A stretch of 20,923 nucleotides of DNA from Hamiltosporidium magnivora (lineage: Eukaryota > Microsporidia > Dubosqiidae): contig PITI01000115.1 in NCBI GenBank assembly GCA_004325065.1, positions 1-20,923 on the forward strand, read 5' to 3'. Of the stretch, positions 1 to 10,340 are shown piece after piece. Each line of letters opens with the position of its first letter. Position 1 is the first letter of the stretch. Under the pieces are notes generated by a model, which was not told the origin of the DNA, did not search any database, and saw only the letters and a list, made by a program, of their open reading frames with translations. The translations under genes were made by a program, and so were the position numbers.

Positions 1-296
1 ATTTCATTTTCATTTTTATTAATTTTTAAAACCATTTTTTCTACTTCTGATGGTTTTATAGGACACAAAAATCCTTTAAATCCGTGATTTACAGCGTAAA
101 TATCTGGAATTTCACTCATATTTAATTTTTGTAATATTTTCAAAACCGTTCCATCTCCACCCAAAATAAAAATACCTTTTATTTCTTTTATATTTAGTTT
201 TTCAAGAGAAAAACAACAATTCAAATTATCTTTTATAAATTGAAAAGATTTTTCGACTTCTTTTTCTTTAATCATTTGATAAAACACAAGAAACAT
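1..296 (-). CDS. NAD kinase (ATP-NAD kinase), N-terminal 98 codons, cut by window edge
   Basis: NAD kinase phosphorylates NAD to NADP using ATP, normally in the cytosol. The frame opens at ATG 294-296 and stays open to base 1, giving 98 residues without a stop. Residues 42-52 read IFILGGDGTVL, the GGDGT loop of the NAD kinase/diacylglycerol kinase fold. Residues 69-80 read VNHGFKGFLCPI, matching the family's second conserved block (N-x-G-x-x-G-F-L). That second block separates NAD kinases from lipid kinases that also carry GGDGT. GGDGT begins only 45 residues from the Met, so the N-terminal extension is shorter than in most eukaryotic homologues, as expected for compact microsporidian proteins. 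The rest of the protein lies beyond the left edge. No other intact gene is adjacent. The start is supported by a CCC motif ten bases upstream and by the lack of earlier coding similarity. Confidence 0.9.
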   Translation of the reverse strand, partial: MFLVFYQMIKEKEVEKSFQFIKDNLNCCFSLEKLNIKEIKGIFILGGDGTVLKILQKLNMSEIPDIYAVNHGFKGFLCPIKPSEVEKMVLKINKNENE

Positions 297-300
297 TTTC

Positions 301-306
301 CTAGGG
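301..306 (-). promoter_or_regulatory. CCC-type start-proximal motif of the NAD kinase gene
   Basis: On the minus strand CCCTAGGAAA directly precedes the ATG, so CCC (bases 304-306) starts ten bases upstream. CCC- or GGG-like motifs just 5' of the start codon are a described feature of microsporidian genes and are thought to act in transcription start selection. In DNA this A+T-rich a CCC at that spot is notable, but one example is weak evidence. Confidence 0.45.
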
Positions 307-310
307 AATA

Positions 311-330
311 TTTTTAACTGTTTTTAACTG
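311..330. repeat. Two tandem copies of a 10-bp unit
   Basis: TTTTTAACTG occurs twice back to back, followed by a T run, immediately upstream of the NAD kinase gene. It may be simple replication slippage in the 5' flank; no function is implied. Confidence 0.8.
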
Positions 331-699
331 TTTTTTTATTTGTGAGAGATCAGTAAATTTTTTTTTATTTTTTTTTTCCAGAATTATAATTATATTTATC
401 AAACGTAAAAATTAAAAAAAGAATCTCTCAATATATTTTTTATTTTTTTCTGTTTGGTAAAGAGGTGATTATCACGATTAAAACCATCTCCTTAGCAAAG
501 AGTATGTGAAATTAGTGTGAAGAGCATTGATTTTATTTTTGTATGAATAGAATCACTATATTTTCGATTTTTCAATGGAAATTTGTGTGAAGAGGAAACT
601 TCTAGATTATCTCGAATTTTTTTCTAAAAATATATTTTATAGTTTCTTGTGTAACTAAATCGACCATTGCAGCAGAAATTATAGGTAATTGAGATGTAA
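331..699. other. Intergenic A+T-rich stretch, no gene seen
   Basis: No reading frame of useful length is present. The only structure noticed is a short repeated word, GTGTGAAGAG, at about 516 and 585. This is upstream flank of the NAD kinase gene and may hold its promoter. Confidence 0.5.
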
Positions 700-1085
700 A
701 AGTGAGAAAACCCTGCCTTGCTTATTCGGATTTAAAGACTTAGCGCCTGGGTGATAAAAAACGAAAACGTAAAGCCAGGAGAGTTGAGAAGCAGGTTATA
801 TATGTTGGTATAACATTGTACTGTCTAGGTGGACCCTATGTAAGTTGCCGAGATATATCCTAGCTGAATGGTTATTAGGTTCGGAAACTGATAGTAAGTG
901 ATCATCCTCCCGATTTTGGGGGAGTCTAGAAAGGGATTCGGGCTATAATCATATACCATTTTACGGGCATTAACGAGGTCCATGAGCCTGCTTCGTTCAT
1001 TGATTGCGTGTTACATGCATATGAGATGAAAGTATCCTGTATTGATTGAGTGTTGGCTCAGTTATTCATGTTAAATCTAGAACTA
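700..1085. other. G+C-enriched island of unknown identity
   Basis: Base composition rises clearly above the flanks and drops again after about 1085. The island has local stem potential: CTCCC/GGGAG around 907-924, and GTTATA/TATAAC at 795-800 and 809-814. On the minus strand about 50 codons are open (roughly 850-1005), with protein-like content (for example YSPNPFLDSPKIGRM), then a TAG and another open piece. It could be a decayed transposon end, a structured non-coding RNA or a repeat unit. I do not recognise it as rRNA or tRNA. Confidence 0.5.
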
Positions 1086-2539
1086 CTATAATGTTATGAA
1101 AACAATATAACACTTGCTATTGTTTTAAAAAGATAGAATATTGTTAAAAAAAATTCTATAGGATTCGATTAGTTCAAAAACAAATTCATATTAATTTTTC
1201 TCATGAATTCTTATCATTTCTTGATTCTAATTATTTATTAAATCAAAGAATTTAATAGATTATTAATTAGTAATTAACCAAAAATATCTTAATATAAACT
1301 TCTATTTTAAAAGTTCACATTAATATTTAAAATTTGTTTTACTATTTCTTTAATATAAATGAGCTAAAAGTATAAATTTAGTCTGTTAAACTTCGAAGCA
1401 AACAATAATTTATAGGCAAAAAAATTATTTATATAATTTATTTACCGAATTAAAAAATGTATTTTTCCAATTAGAATTTAGAACTTCAATTATAATTCTG
1501 TTTTTTACTTTGATTTCCATTTAAGTCTCGTTTTTTTGCACCATTATATCGTGAAATTTCTTTTTCTGGTTTTTTTTCTGATATTAATTTTCTTATTAAA
1601 TTCTTAGTAATTAGACTGCCGCACATTCTTAAAAAAATATTCTACAGATACTGTAACTATATTCATCTATTTTTTTAATGCCGCTTTTTTTTTATTATAT
1701 TTATCGTTATATTTTATCAAAGATAATTTTTTCGGATTTTGTCATTTAAAAAAGAACTAATGAAATAGTTTTTGTTGAAGCCATAAATTAAAGATTTTTT
1801 ATTTATCAAATAAGACAAATGAAAGTAAAAAAACTCTATAAGAATCTAATACTAAACGAGAAATTTAATCAAATAAATGCCAAAATTTCAAATTTAAAAA
1901 CCACAACTTGAATTAAAAATTTAAAAATATTATTCAAAATATCTTTTACATTTTTTGTCATTGAAATGAATGTCTGTTGATATTAAATGAAATTCTTTTT
2001 GATAAAAAAAGATTCCAAGCAAAATTGAAATAAAAGAATATATCTTCAATCATGTTGGATAAGTGTCTAGTCAGTTTGAATCTAAATTACAAACCATACT
2101 TAGTAATGTTTTTGTTTAAAATTTAATCTGAGAAAGGATTATATTGGTTCAGAAAATTACTTTGGCTCCGTATCCTTGTTTTTTTATGATAGCTTTGTGG
2201 TTTTTTTGTGTTATAATATTTTAAAGACGAGCTATTATAAAAATTGATCTCTACAACTCATACAGTTTATACAAGAAAAAATTGTGAGGCGATAAATCAA
2301 CGCCGTTTTCATTCAAAATATCTAATTAACAAAAATCATACTAAGAATAAAAACTAAAATAGGAAAAACCAAATTTTTTACGCAAGTAAAGTCATCGGGT
2401 GAAGGTGGAATTTAAAGAAATCAGTTGAGATGAAAAACCTATATACCTTATTTGATAACTATAAAATTATAAGTTATATTAAAATTAGATAAAAATATTG
2501 TAAGCTATTGTCATGAAATTACACCATTCATCTTTGACA
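1086..2539. other. A+T-rich intergenic DNA, nothing recognised
   Basis: The six frames are densely interrupted. No tRNA-like B box, long repeat or coding relic was found by eye. Confidence 0.5.
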
Positions 2540-2760
2540 CTACAGCCCTGAGCGAGCCTTTGCCTCTCTTAGTAATACTGTCCACCGGTTTTTTTCCCGT
2601 GGGTTTGTTTACTTATCGGGTTTCGTAACGAGGTATTTTTAATGGATGGGTTGTTAGCCCTACGCCCAAGCCCAACATGGATGATCAGTTTCTTTTAGTG
2701 GCCTCTTATGACAAGCAGAGAATACTCCAAGCCAATTCTGCTCCCGGCATGGTGGGGAAA
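2540..2760 (+). mobile_element. SINE-like dispersed repeat with metazoan-type conserved modules
   Basis: A sharply G+C-richer block has three recognisable parts. The head begins CTACAGCCC at 2540-2548 and continues with GAGCGAGCCTTTGCC and, later, TCCACCGG. The centre (about 2652-2686) reads GTTAGCCCTACGCCCAAGCC then CATGGATGATCAG. The tail (2698-2760) reads GTGGCCTCTTATGACAAGCA then GAATACT, CCAATTCTG, CCCGGC and GGTGGGGAAA. From memory, this order of modules, especially a 'GTCGCCTCTTACGACAAGCA...ATACT...ATTCT...CCCGG' tail, recurs in interspersed repeats of molluscs, arthropods and other animals. No open frame runs through it and no poly-A tail is evident. I could not define target-site duplications. 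It may be a true SINE or the untranslated end of a LINE. Confidence 0.5.
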
Positions 2761-3053
2761 TAAATTACACCCCTATTACAATTAATTAAGAAAATATAAG
2801 AATATATGTATGAAAAAAAAGAAGAACCTCGTTAGAGGAATCGACGATAGACATAAGTGGAAATTCAGATTTAGAAAAGATATGAGTGATAAAAGAGGTA
2901 AAAGAAAATATGTGAAAATGATAAAAAAAGTTTTATCCCAGAATTTTGTTAAATAAATATGAAAAATACAAATAAATAACAAAAACTCTGAATTTGACAA
3001 TTTCAGATTTTCATTCAAATTTTCAAGCAAACAACGCATAACTAACTAACCTC
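2761..3053. other. Spacer between two repeat heads, no supported gene
   Basis: The plus strand is purine-rich, which creates a long but T-rich, low-complexity open frame on the minus strand that I do not accept as a gene. On the plus strand a 23-codon piece with protein-like content (including SLEESTIDISGNSDLEKI) runs 2814-2882, then hits TGA. It may be residual coding sequence from inserted DNA. Confidence 0.35.
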
Positions 3054-3096
3054 TCGGCGCTACAGCCCTTGGAGAGATCGGGCCCTCCAGCAAACA
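3054..3096 (+). repeat. Second copy of the SINE-like head module
   Basis: CGGCGCTACAGCCC at 3055-3068 repeats the CTACAGCCC head of the 2540-2760 element in the same orientation. It is followed by a diverged GAG...GGGCC...TCC...GCAA section that lines up in length with GAGCGAGCCTTTGCCTCTCTTAGTAA of the first copy. The downstream modules are absent; the sequence passes into CTTA microsatellite and A+T-rich DNA. It is probably a 3'-truncated or heavily diverged copy. Confidence 0.4.
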
Positions 3097-6000
3097 AGCA
3101 TATGTATTTAAATTTATTTTTCTTACTTACTTACTTTTTATATTCCTCTTTTATCTCTCGGTGTCAAGGATGAACAACTGGAAATTTTCCAATTGCTTCT
3201 TTTAATATGTTGTAACTCTGAATTATAGAGGATTGGTCTATAGAGCTAGTGTGGTTTATATCCCACAAAAATGACAACAATGATTTTCTCAACAATATAC
3301 GCTAAATTATCAAGCAGATGGTTTTTAATGTGGTTATACACTCTCCACCCTCAATTTATCTTAAATAAGTTTATTTCTGAATCAAATCATTCAAAATATC
3401 TTAAATTTGGGTTTCTAAAATACCTAAAAAATAAAATAAAGATTTTAAATAATTTAAATTTTATAGCATACTTATTTCTTTAATGTATTTTATCTTAAAA
3501 ATTAGGAACAGAACAGATTTAAAAGATATTTATACTCGCTTTCTAAGAATATAGTCAAACTTTCGATCAAAGAAACAATGTCTCTCTTATTCAACGCATT
3601 TCTTATGCATTCTGCTTGACTAAATCTTATTAATATAGTGTTTAAAATTCAAATTTCTTTTTGAAATAGAAATTCTAACTATATAGTTTTATATTTGATA
3701 TTTGAAAAACAACTAACATTCAAATTGCAATAATTTTGTTATTTTTAAGCTTTTTTTCTTAATTATTTCTAGCAGTCATATTATCTTAAATTCTCTGACT
3801 TCATTCTATTTTTTATTTGTCTTCATTATATTTGAAATGTCTTTTTTATTTTAAATAAATGAATTCTTGGTTTTTTGCTACTTAAGTTCCTATAAATTGT
3901 GTTTTCTGATTCATACCTTTCTCTTTTGCGTCTATATAAGAAAGATAGTAATACTTGTTTTTGATTTTTTAGTTCAATATGCTCCTTTTTTGGTTATAGA
4001 AATTGTGGCGAATCTATTTGTTTGTTGTGAATCAGAAAAAATAAAACTTAATTGTTTTCCGTCTATATAAGTTAAATTTTAATTCTTACTTGCATTTTAT
4101 GGTATTATGTAACAATACGGATTATTTTATCACAGGATGATAAATCAAATGCCTTTATCATGATTAAGAATGATAAAAACGGCCAAAAACGTGCCTATTG
4201 ATTTTTTTGTACTTTTATTTAAAGAGAGTTCTATGATTGAATTAAATTTATAGGTCATTTAATTTATTAGACTCGAATAAATATATTCTTTTTTTTAAAT
4301 TTTCGAAATCAACAAAGCTCAAATATCTGCTATTTTTTGGTTCTCTTTTTTTAAAATATCCAAAGTGCGTCCATTTTAACCATTTTTTTCAAGGAATTAT
4401 CGTTTTATTCAGGCAGTAGGTTAGAAAATGATAAAAACTTTATTATTTCGGCCAGTTAAATTAATAAGAAAAATTTTTATAAACGAAATTATTAAGTCTT
4501 TGAGGAACTTAATGATGGACTTAAATTCTAGCAATATCTACTTATCCTGCCTTTTCGTTTCTATCACACATAGATTATAAAGGATTTCATCTGTAAAAGC
4601 ATTTCATAATCCCTATTTATTCGCGGATTCGCTTATACTTAGTGGGTAAATAGTTTTAGTTCTTTGAAGTTTTATCATATTTTTGATTTTCTAATTTGTT
4701 TTATAGCTACCAATGAATATTTTTTATATTCTTTGTGATGGAGATTAGTGTCCCTATTTTATATCTAATCTAGAATATTAATTTTATACTCCCGATGAGC
4801 GTTTACACTCGGTTTTTTACCTTTGAAATTCCTTTTTTTCTAAATTAATTCTATTTTTTCTTTGGGAGTGTTCGAGAATAGAATGTATTTTTTAATGCAA
4901 TACTTAGCCAAACGAATATATCTTTAAAAAATAATCTTTCTTAGATTGAAATATAGCCCGGAATAAATATTATATGATTTCGTATCAAAAGCTTGCGTAA
5001 AACCATAATTTGCATGTGAATCTGTGTGATAATCTAATATCTTTATTATAATTATTGATTAATGATATCAGAGTATATAATTTAGTAAAATAAATCATTA
5101 ATCATTAATAACCTGTTAGATTTTAAATTCCCAAAAAATTAAAATTTTATCTCCTCAATAAAACCATGTTCTAATCAATTCTTCTATATTATCATTACTA
5201 AATATTTGAAATCACTTGGCTTTCTAATAGAAGAAAAGTTCCTTTGCAAACAATTATTTCTAAGCGTATTTATCGTGTTAATATTAAGAATACTGAAGGA
5301 TATAAAAGGCATTTTTATGTTCAAATGCAAATATAATCATCACTTCAAAAGTGCTTTGAATGCTCGTGAAAGAAAGAGATATTTTGTACATAAATCTGTT
5401 TATTTATTACCAAGCTTCTTTTTCCTATTGTGAAAGGGACTCTTTCTATCTACATATAACCTATATGGAGAAGAGGAATATGTCATTTCTAAAATCATAG
5501 GGTTTTTTTCATATCAAAATATTTCTATTGTCGCAATATATGTAAATTTTTCAATTCGCGTTTATTTGATATGAATAAGAATCTGCTATGAATTTTTTAG
5601 TCTTCAAAGCATAGGATAAAATTGTAAAGTTATAAATTATGGTAATATTCTTAAATAAGTCAATTTTTTTTCAGATATTATTGCTATTTTAAAATTCAAA
5701 GATTAAATAGAACTATTTCTAGACTTTTTTAATATTTATTATTGTTCTGAATTTAATTCCTAAATAAGTCTAACCATGCTATTTCTCTTCGAAATGATTT
5801 TTTTATAAATTTAACTTCAAACCTATACAGAGTGGACATCAAAACAGTCAGTTCGTATATATGGCCTTGACATTTTTTTCTATTTCTATAGGTAAAAGAA
5901 TTAATTTAAAATAATCATCTTAGATTAAAATTCCAAATATTAACTCAATAATACTTTTAAAATAAATTTTCTTTTTCTTTTCCTCGATATAAGAAACAAA

Positions 6001-7005
6001 AATATAAAAAAAATCACTAGCTGACTATTATAGAATACGAGTATTGCTATTTATAGTTAATAGGTTTAAATTAACGTTATTTTTGAGTTACAGAGTCTAA
6101 ACGAAAGATATCTTTAAAACGGCTTTGCTTGAAATAAGTTTCATCAAGATGAAGATATAAAATTTCTTTTTACGATATAATTGTGCACAAATTAAACGGA
6201 TTATAGTTTCAAAATATTTTAAACGAAATTATTTCAAAGCAGAATTGAGGTTAAAATAGATGTTTATTTCTACATCTAAGTTCTCTAAATTGAAATTTTA
6301 AGTTTATTTTTAAATTCTTTATTCTTCTAATACTTCATTCTAGTTGGTAAATTTTTGACGAAACTTGTTCAAATCTTCTTTCAGAATTTTATTATAGAAT
6401 ACATAATTATTTACTATGATATACGGTAAAGCGGTGAGCTGAAACTCTTAAATACAAAAATTGCATCTTTCAGGCCGAACTCAAATGAAAAAAATCTTTT
6501 ATTGCGTGATTGATTATCATTATATACCAGTAATGTCTAGATAATACGCTCTACATTAATTATTGTATTTTTGACATAAATATTCTAAAATATACCGTAT
6601 TGGATAATTATATAAGCATTACTTAGCAACCCAAAAATTTATATTATTTCTACTGATTTGCAACCATCTATTTGTAATTATATACTCATAACCTATTCTT
6701 TAAGAATTCCCATGATTTCTGTTACTTAGAAAAACTAAATATACTCAATAAATTATATAACTTTGTAATTATTAATTAAATGATATGAAGTAAAAAAACT
6801 ATATCTAAGCCATTGTACAGTTCAATTTCGACATATATTTTCTTCTTGCATATTCCCATTCAAAGGTGATTACCAGCTAATCATTTCATATCAATCAAAG
6901 TAAAGAGATATATTATAATTAATTAAAACAATAACAAAGTCAATAATTTCTACGTATTCTTCCAAGCCTTGTTCTTACAAAGAAAATCGGCTTATAACTC
7001 TTCGG
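3097..7005. other. Nearly 4 kb of A+T-rich DNA without a supported gene
   Basis: Several frames of 60-97 codons occur (for example about 3271-3483 plus and 5143-5433 plus). Their composition is that of random A+T-rich translation (F, I, L, K, N, Y), they lack motifs, and their lengths are close to what chance gives at this composition. No tRNA, coding relic or clear repeat was seen. Confidence 0.5.
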
Positions 7006-7040
7006 CAGGGCCGCCCCTGAAATATTTAGTGTTTAAAGCC
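7006..7040 (+). mobile_element. Solitary hAT-like terminal inverted repeat end
   Basis: CAGGGCCGCCCCTGAAAT begins abruptly at 7006 within A+T-rich DNA. hAT-superfamily ends typically start CAGGG or CAGRG, with CCGGCCC/CCGCCC following. The 14 bases CAGGG-CCGC-CCCTG are nearly self-complementary. The next 300 bases are mildly G+C-richer with short motifs such as GCAGGACCATGACTC. I found no matching end in opposite orientation and no 8-bp duplication of CTCTTCGG (6998-7005). It is therefore best read as a decayed, one-ended remnant. Confidence 0.4.
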
Positions 7041-9216
7041 GTTATATATCCGGATTTGGCAATGAATATAAAGTACATTTGTAAGAAATGCAGGACCATG
7101 ACTCAAACATAGGACCTTTTGTAAGTGAAATAAATAATATATATTTAGGAGCGTGAATCAAAGCCATAAATACATTTTTATTTGTGATTGTTCTAATTTT
7201 GAAAGCACCAACGACTATTATTGTAGATTGATTGAAACAAGCCGGTTACCAAAAGGCATTGAAACAATCCTTTGATGGGAATATTATTTCGTGTTCGTGA
7301 ATCTTTTTTGCTGTCTTTTTAAGATTAAATTTTTCTTTTTTGTTTTCATTTTTATCGATTCTTTATTGCTATTATTTCAAAGGTTTTTTAAAGTCATTTT
7401 AAAATACCTTTTCGGGTTTATTTTCTAAATCATGAGTTCCTCTACGCGAATTAAACACCAAAAATTAAATAAAATTTCATTTTTCTCATTAAATATTTTT
7501 TAAAAATCTTGCTTTATATCGATTTAATTGTATATTGTTTCTTTAGATAAGATTTTTTTTAAAAAAAATCCAGTCTTTTAAAATTCAGGCCTATCAATAC
7601 AATCGAACCTTTATTGACATTTGTAAAGTAAATTCTACAACCAATATAAATTTAGTTTTCTTAATAATCCTTTTTATTATAATTTGTAGGCATTTTATAA
7701 AAAAACTTTTTATTCTGTATTTTTATTGAAGGATACCTTTTTAATATTTCTTGTTTTAGAAATAAAAAAATAATTGTTATTTTAATTTATACAAAATGTA
7801 GACATTAATCAATTTTTTAAAAGAATTCTTCTGTTTTTTTGATGAATAAAAAGAATAAATTACTTGATATATTAATTTTTAAAAAGTAATCTATATGCAA
7901 AACCTCATTATCTTTCAAAAACCACAACTTAATAAATTATAAATATTTTTTATTAAAACGCCCTGTAAAACAATGATAACTCAGCAAGATTATGTCTGTT
8001 TTTTATAAACGGACATTTCTTTCTTGATATTCCGAGTAATTTTCTATCAAATCAATTGGTATATACTCGACTTTCTAAATACTTTAATGAAATAATATTT
8101 TAAAAGGTTTGAATAGCATTTATAAACCCACTATAATTTATAATCTAAAATTTTGTAGAAAAATCACAATTAAATGTACAAATCGTGTTAGTATCAAATT
8201 TCCGTTCTAAATCAAATGTCTTTGATACACATTGGCAAATTTTGACTTAATTTGTTTTCTAATTGAGCATGAGAAAGATGTTGATTCATAGAATACTATT
8301 TCGTAAGAATATAATAATAAAAAGAGAAAATACTATCCGGAAATATATTTAACAAAAAACTTTTTTTAAGCGAGAAGAGAATAACTTAGGCAGTGGCTTT
8401 TTCAAACAAATAGAGACGTTTCTTGAGCCGAATGGTGCAAATTTTAATATAATTATGGAAAATGTATGCCATTAACCAAAAATTTAACAAAGAACTTTGG
8501 ATTCCATACTTTATATATTATAGCTAGTAGCTTGTATAAAAAATTTAATAGAATATAGCGATAGTCTAGCTCGTAAATTATCCGATCAAGAAAAACTTGA
8601 AAGTAAATTCTATTTTTTGAAAGTAAGAACGCAATCTAAACCTCCTGACTTAGGGCTTAAAATTTAACAGTTTCGCAACATTTCGGTCTTTTTACCTTTG
8701 AATCGCGATTTTTATAACAGCTAGCATTTGATTAAGCGTTTTATAGGTTGCAGCCATATAAATTTATTTTTTTATCGCAGAGTAAAGAATGCATCCTTGA
8801 ACTGGTAAATTTTTGTGTTGCAAGACAAATTGTAAGTATACTTTTTAATGATAATCAATAAAGCAGCTTTCTTAAAAGATTTTAATAATAAATAGAAAAA
8901 GGCGACGAAAGCTATATGTGAAAAGCGGGAGAAAAAATATGCTTAATATGCTCCAAAATTCAAAAAATAGTAGACCTGGCAAACCATTTCGATTTGATCG
9001 CTTTTTTCGTTTCCTTTATCTGCACAATAGAATGGTTCTTATTTAAGAATTCCTTCTTCTTGCAGAAAAAAAAGCGCATTCTCAAAATCGTAATAATCTC
9101 ATAAAGAAATCATAGTATGGTAACAATGTTGATTAGAGAAATTAGAAATTGAACATTGCAGTGAATTCGATGGTTTTTTGAGAAGTTCAATATAATTATA
9201 TTGTGTTTTGACAAGA
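7041..9216. other. A+T-rich DNA with only short open pieces
   Basis: No gene is supported. A 20-bp perfect palindrome sits at 7551-7570. About 60 codons are open on the plus strand around 8920-9100 (no ATG), and an overlapping frame there contains RPGKPFRFDRFFRFLYLHNR. These may be fragments of a transposon coding region but match nothing I can name. Confidence 0.4.
7551..7570. repeat. 20-bp perfect palindrome GATTTTTTTT/AAAAAAAATC
   Basis: Eight T followed by eight A flanked by GA and TC. In DNA this A+T-rich it can arise by chance. It could also extrude or bind A-tract proteins. Confidence 0.6.
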
Positions 9217-9560
9217 ATAAACTTACCGGGGTGTTTCCCTTGATTTATCGAAGATTCGCGGGAATCCAAAGTTTATAGGTGTTTCAAAAAAAGGTTTTGA
9301 CTAAAATTATGTTGCTTTTGACAAAGAAGCTGTATTTATCGACTAGCCTGCAGCAGAAAATTCAATAAACAATACCTTCCAGCAAATCCCCGGAGAAGAA
9401 AAGTATCTATATGAGCAGATGTTCAAAATATAAAAAAATATTTTCTAGATTTAGCGTTGCCAGACATTATACTCAACGAGCCATATTGACTTCAGTAAAA
9501 AGTCTCAAGGCCAAAGAACTCATTAGACTTTATTCCAACCTACTAAAAATTATTTTTTGA
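9217..9560 (+). pseudogene. Decayed Helitron-type (PIF1-like) helicase fragment
   Basis: Helitrons are rolling-circle DNA transposons encoding a Rep-helicase protein. Several pieces in the correct N-to-C order resemble the C-terminal half of its helicase. Frame 1 from 9217 reads INLPGCFP, stop, FIEDSRES, like the region before the last helicase motifs. Frame 2, 9317-9420, reads AVFID, stop, then PAAENSINNTFQQIPGEEKY; the IN..L..IPGEEK.Y pattern is characteristic of Helitron helicases. Frame 1, 9445-9486, reads LDLALPDIILNEPY, resembling the following 'GLP.H.L.LK' block. Frame 2 again, 9491-9514, reads FSKKSQGQ, resembling the final NKSQGQT motif. Frames switch twice and stops interrupt, so it cannot be translated as one protein. 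The distance between PGEE and SQGQ is far shorter than in intact elements, implying an internal deletion. A possible C-terminal trace is VNKVLLNEIQ near 9764-9793. The match comes from memory of motifs only. Confidence 0.55.
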
Positions 9561-10340
9561 ATTTTTGTTTTTAAGTTTTCATAGCAAATGCTATAAGCTT
9601 CATAGATATGTTCAAAATAAAATAATAATTTATCTTAAAGATATTCATACAATAAAATTTACAAATAATTAAAGAAATTTATAGGAGTCTTTCAACCGCT
9701 AATTTCAATAACGTGCATGAAATTGCTTGAAGGTCTCCTCCGCTTTAGACACTACTTGACTATGTGAACAAAGTTCTTCTAAACGAAATTCAAGAAAAAT
9801 ATTTACAGATTTAAATTAGCAGTTATGGATAATTTCGATTAGTAAATCAGACCCACTATTCGAAAAAAATTATTAGAAAAAATCTCAAATACATTGATTT
9901 AATTGATAATAAATTAAGTTAAATATTTCTTGTTTTTTCGTTTCGATTTTTTAAGATAAAATCAAAAAATTATGATATGTGCTTAAAAGATGTAGAAAAC
10001 CATTTAATTTTGTTTCATAAAAATCCAACTAAAGAATATTTAGAATGCCCGTTTTTTTGGTATAATTTGTTTATATTTTTTTATTTTGTTTTTTTTTTGG
10101 TGTAGGGAAGATTATCAAATTTAAAAATTATATATTTGACAATGAGTGCCTGGGATTGATATTACTATCATTTATTCCAATTACTAAATATATGCCAAAT
10201 TAGATCTATAAGTTATTTCCTACAATCCCGAGTTGAACCGATTTAAAGAAACAAATAACAAATTGATATTTGTAATCTTTGACACTGAGAGGTAAAAGAA
10301 AGTCGATATAAGTAAGTTGTAGTTTGTATTTTTTTTAAAA
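9561..10340. other. A+T-rich spacer between two transposon relics
   Basis: No gene is supported. Short open pieces near 9690-9850 could belong to the degraded 3' end of the Helitron relic. No hairpin followed by CTAG, as expected at a Helitron 3' end, was found. Confidence 0.4.

Noticed and set aside
861..888. tRNA-like A box (TAGCTGAATGG) and B-box-like GGTTCGGAAAC
   Set aside because: The two boxes are only seven bases apart and no cloverleaf can be folded. This is not a tRNA, and a tRNA-derived SINE head is not supported.
700..1085. Fragment of ribosomal RNA
   Set aside because: The G+C rise suggested rRNA, but none of the universally conserved small- or large-subunit signatures I know is present on either strand.
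2782..3039. 85-codon minus-strand open frame
   Set aside because: It is the T-rich complement of a purine-rich plus strand. The product is almost only F, L, I and S with no motif, so it looks like a composition artefact.
3271..3483. 70-codon plus-strand open frame
   Set aside because: Length and residue content are what chance produces in DNA this A+T-rich; there is no motif and no supporting start context.
3867..4070. 67-codon plus-strand open frame starting at TTG
   Set aside because: It has no ATG, a composition-driven hydrophobic product and no recognisable domain.
5143..5433. 97 open codons on the plus strand
   Set aside because: My rough estimate, from stop-codon frequency at this base composition, is that about one opening of this length is expected by chance in the window. 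No ATG lies in its first part and no motif is seen.
8940..9050. piggyBac N-terminal block (FRFDRFFRFLYLHNR)
   Set aside because: A single short similarity, separated from the other piggyBac-like blocks by the Helitron relic; probably chance.
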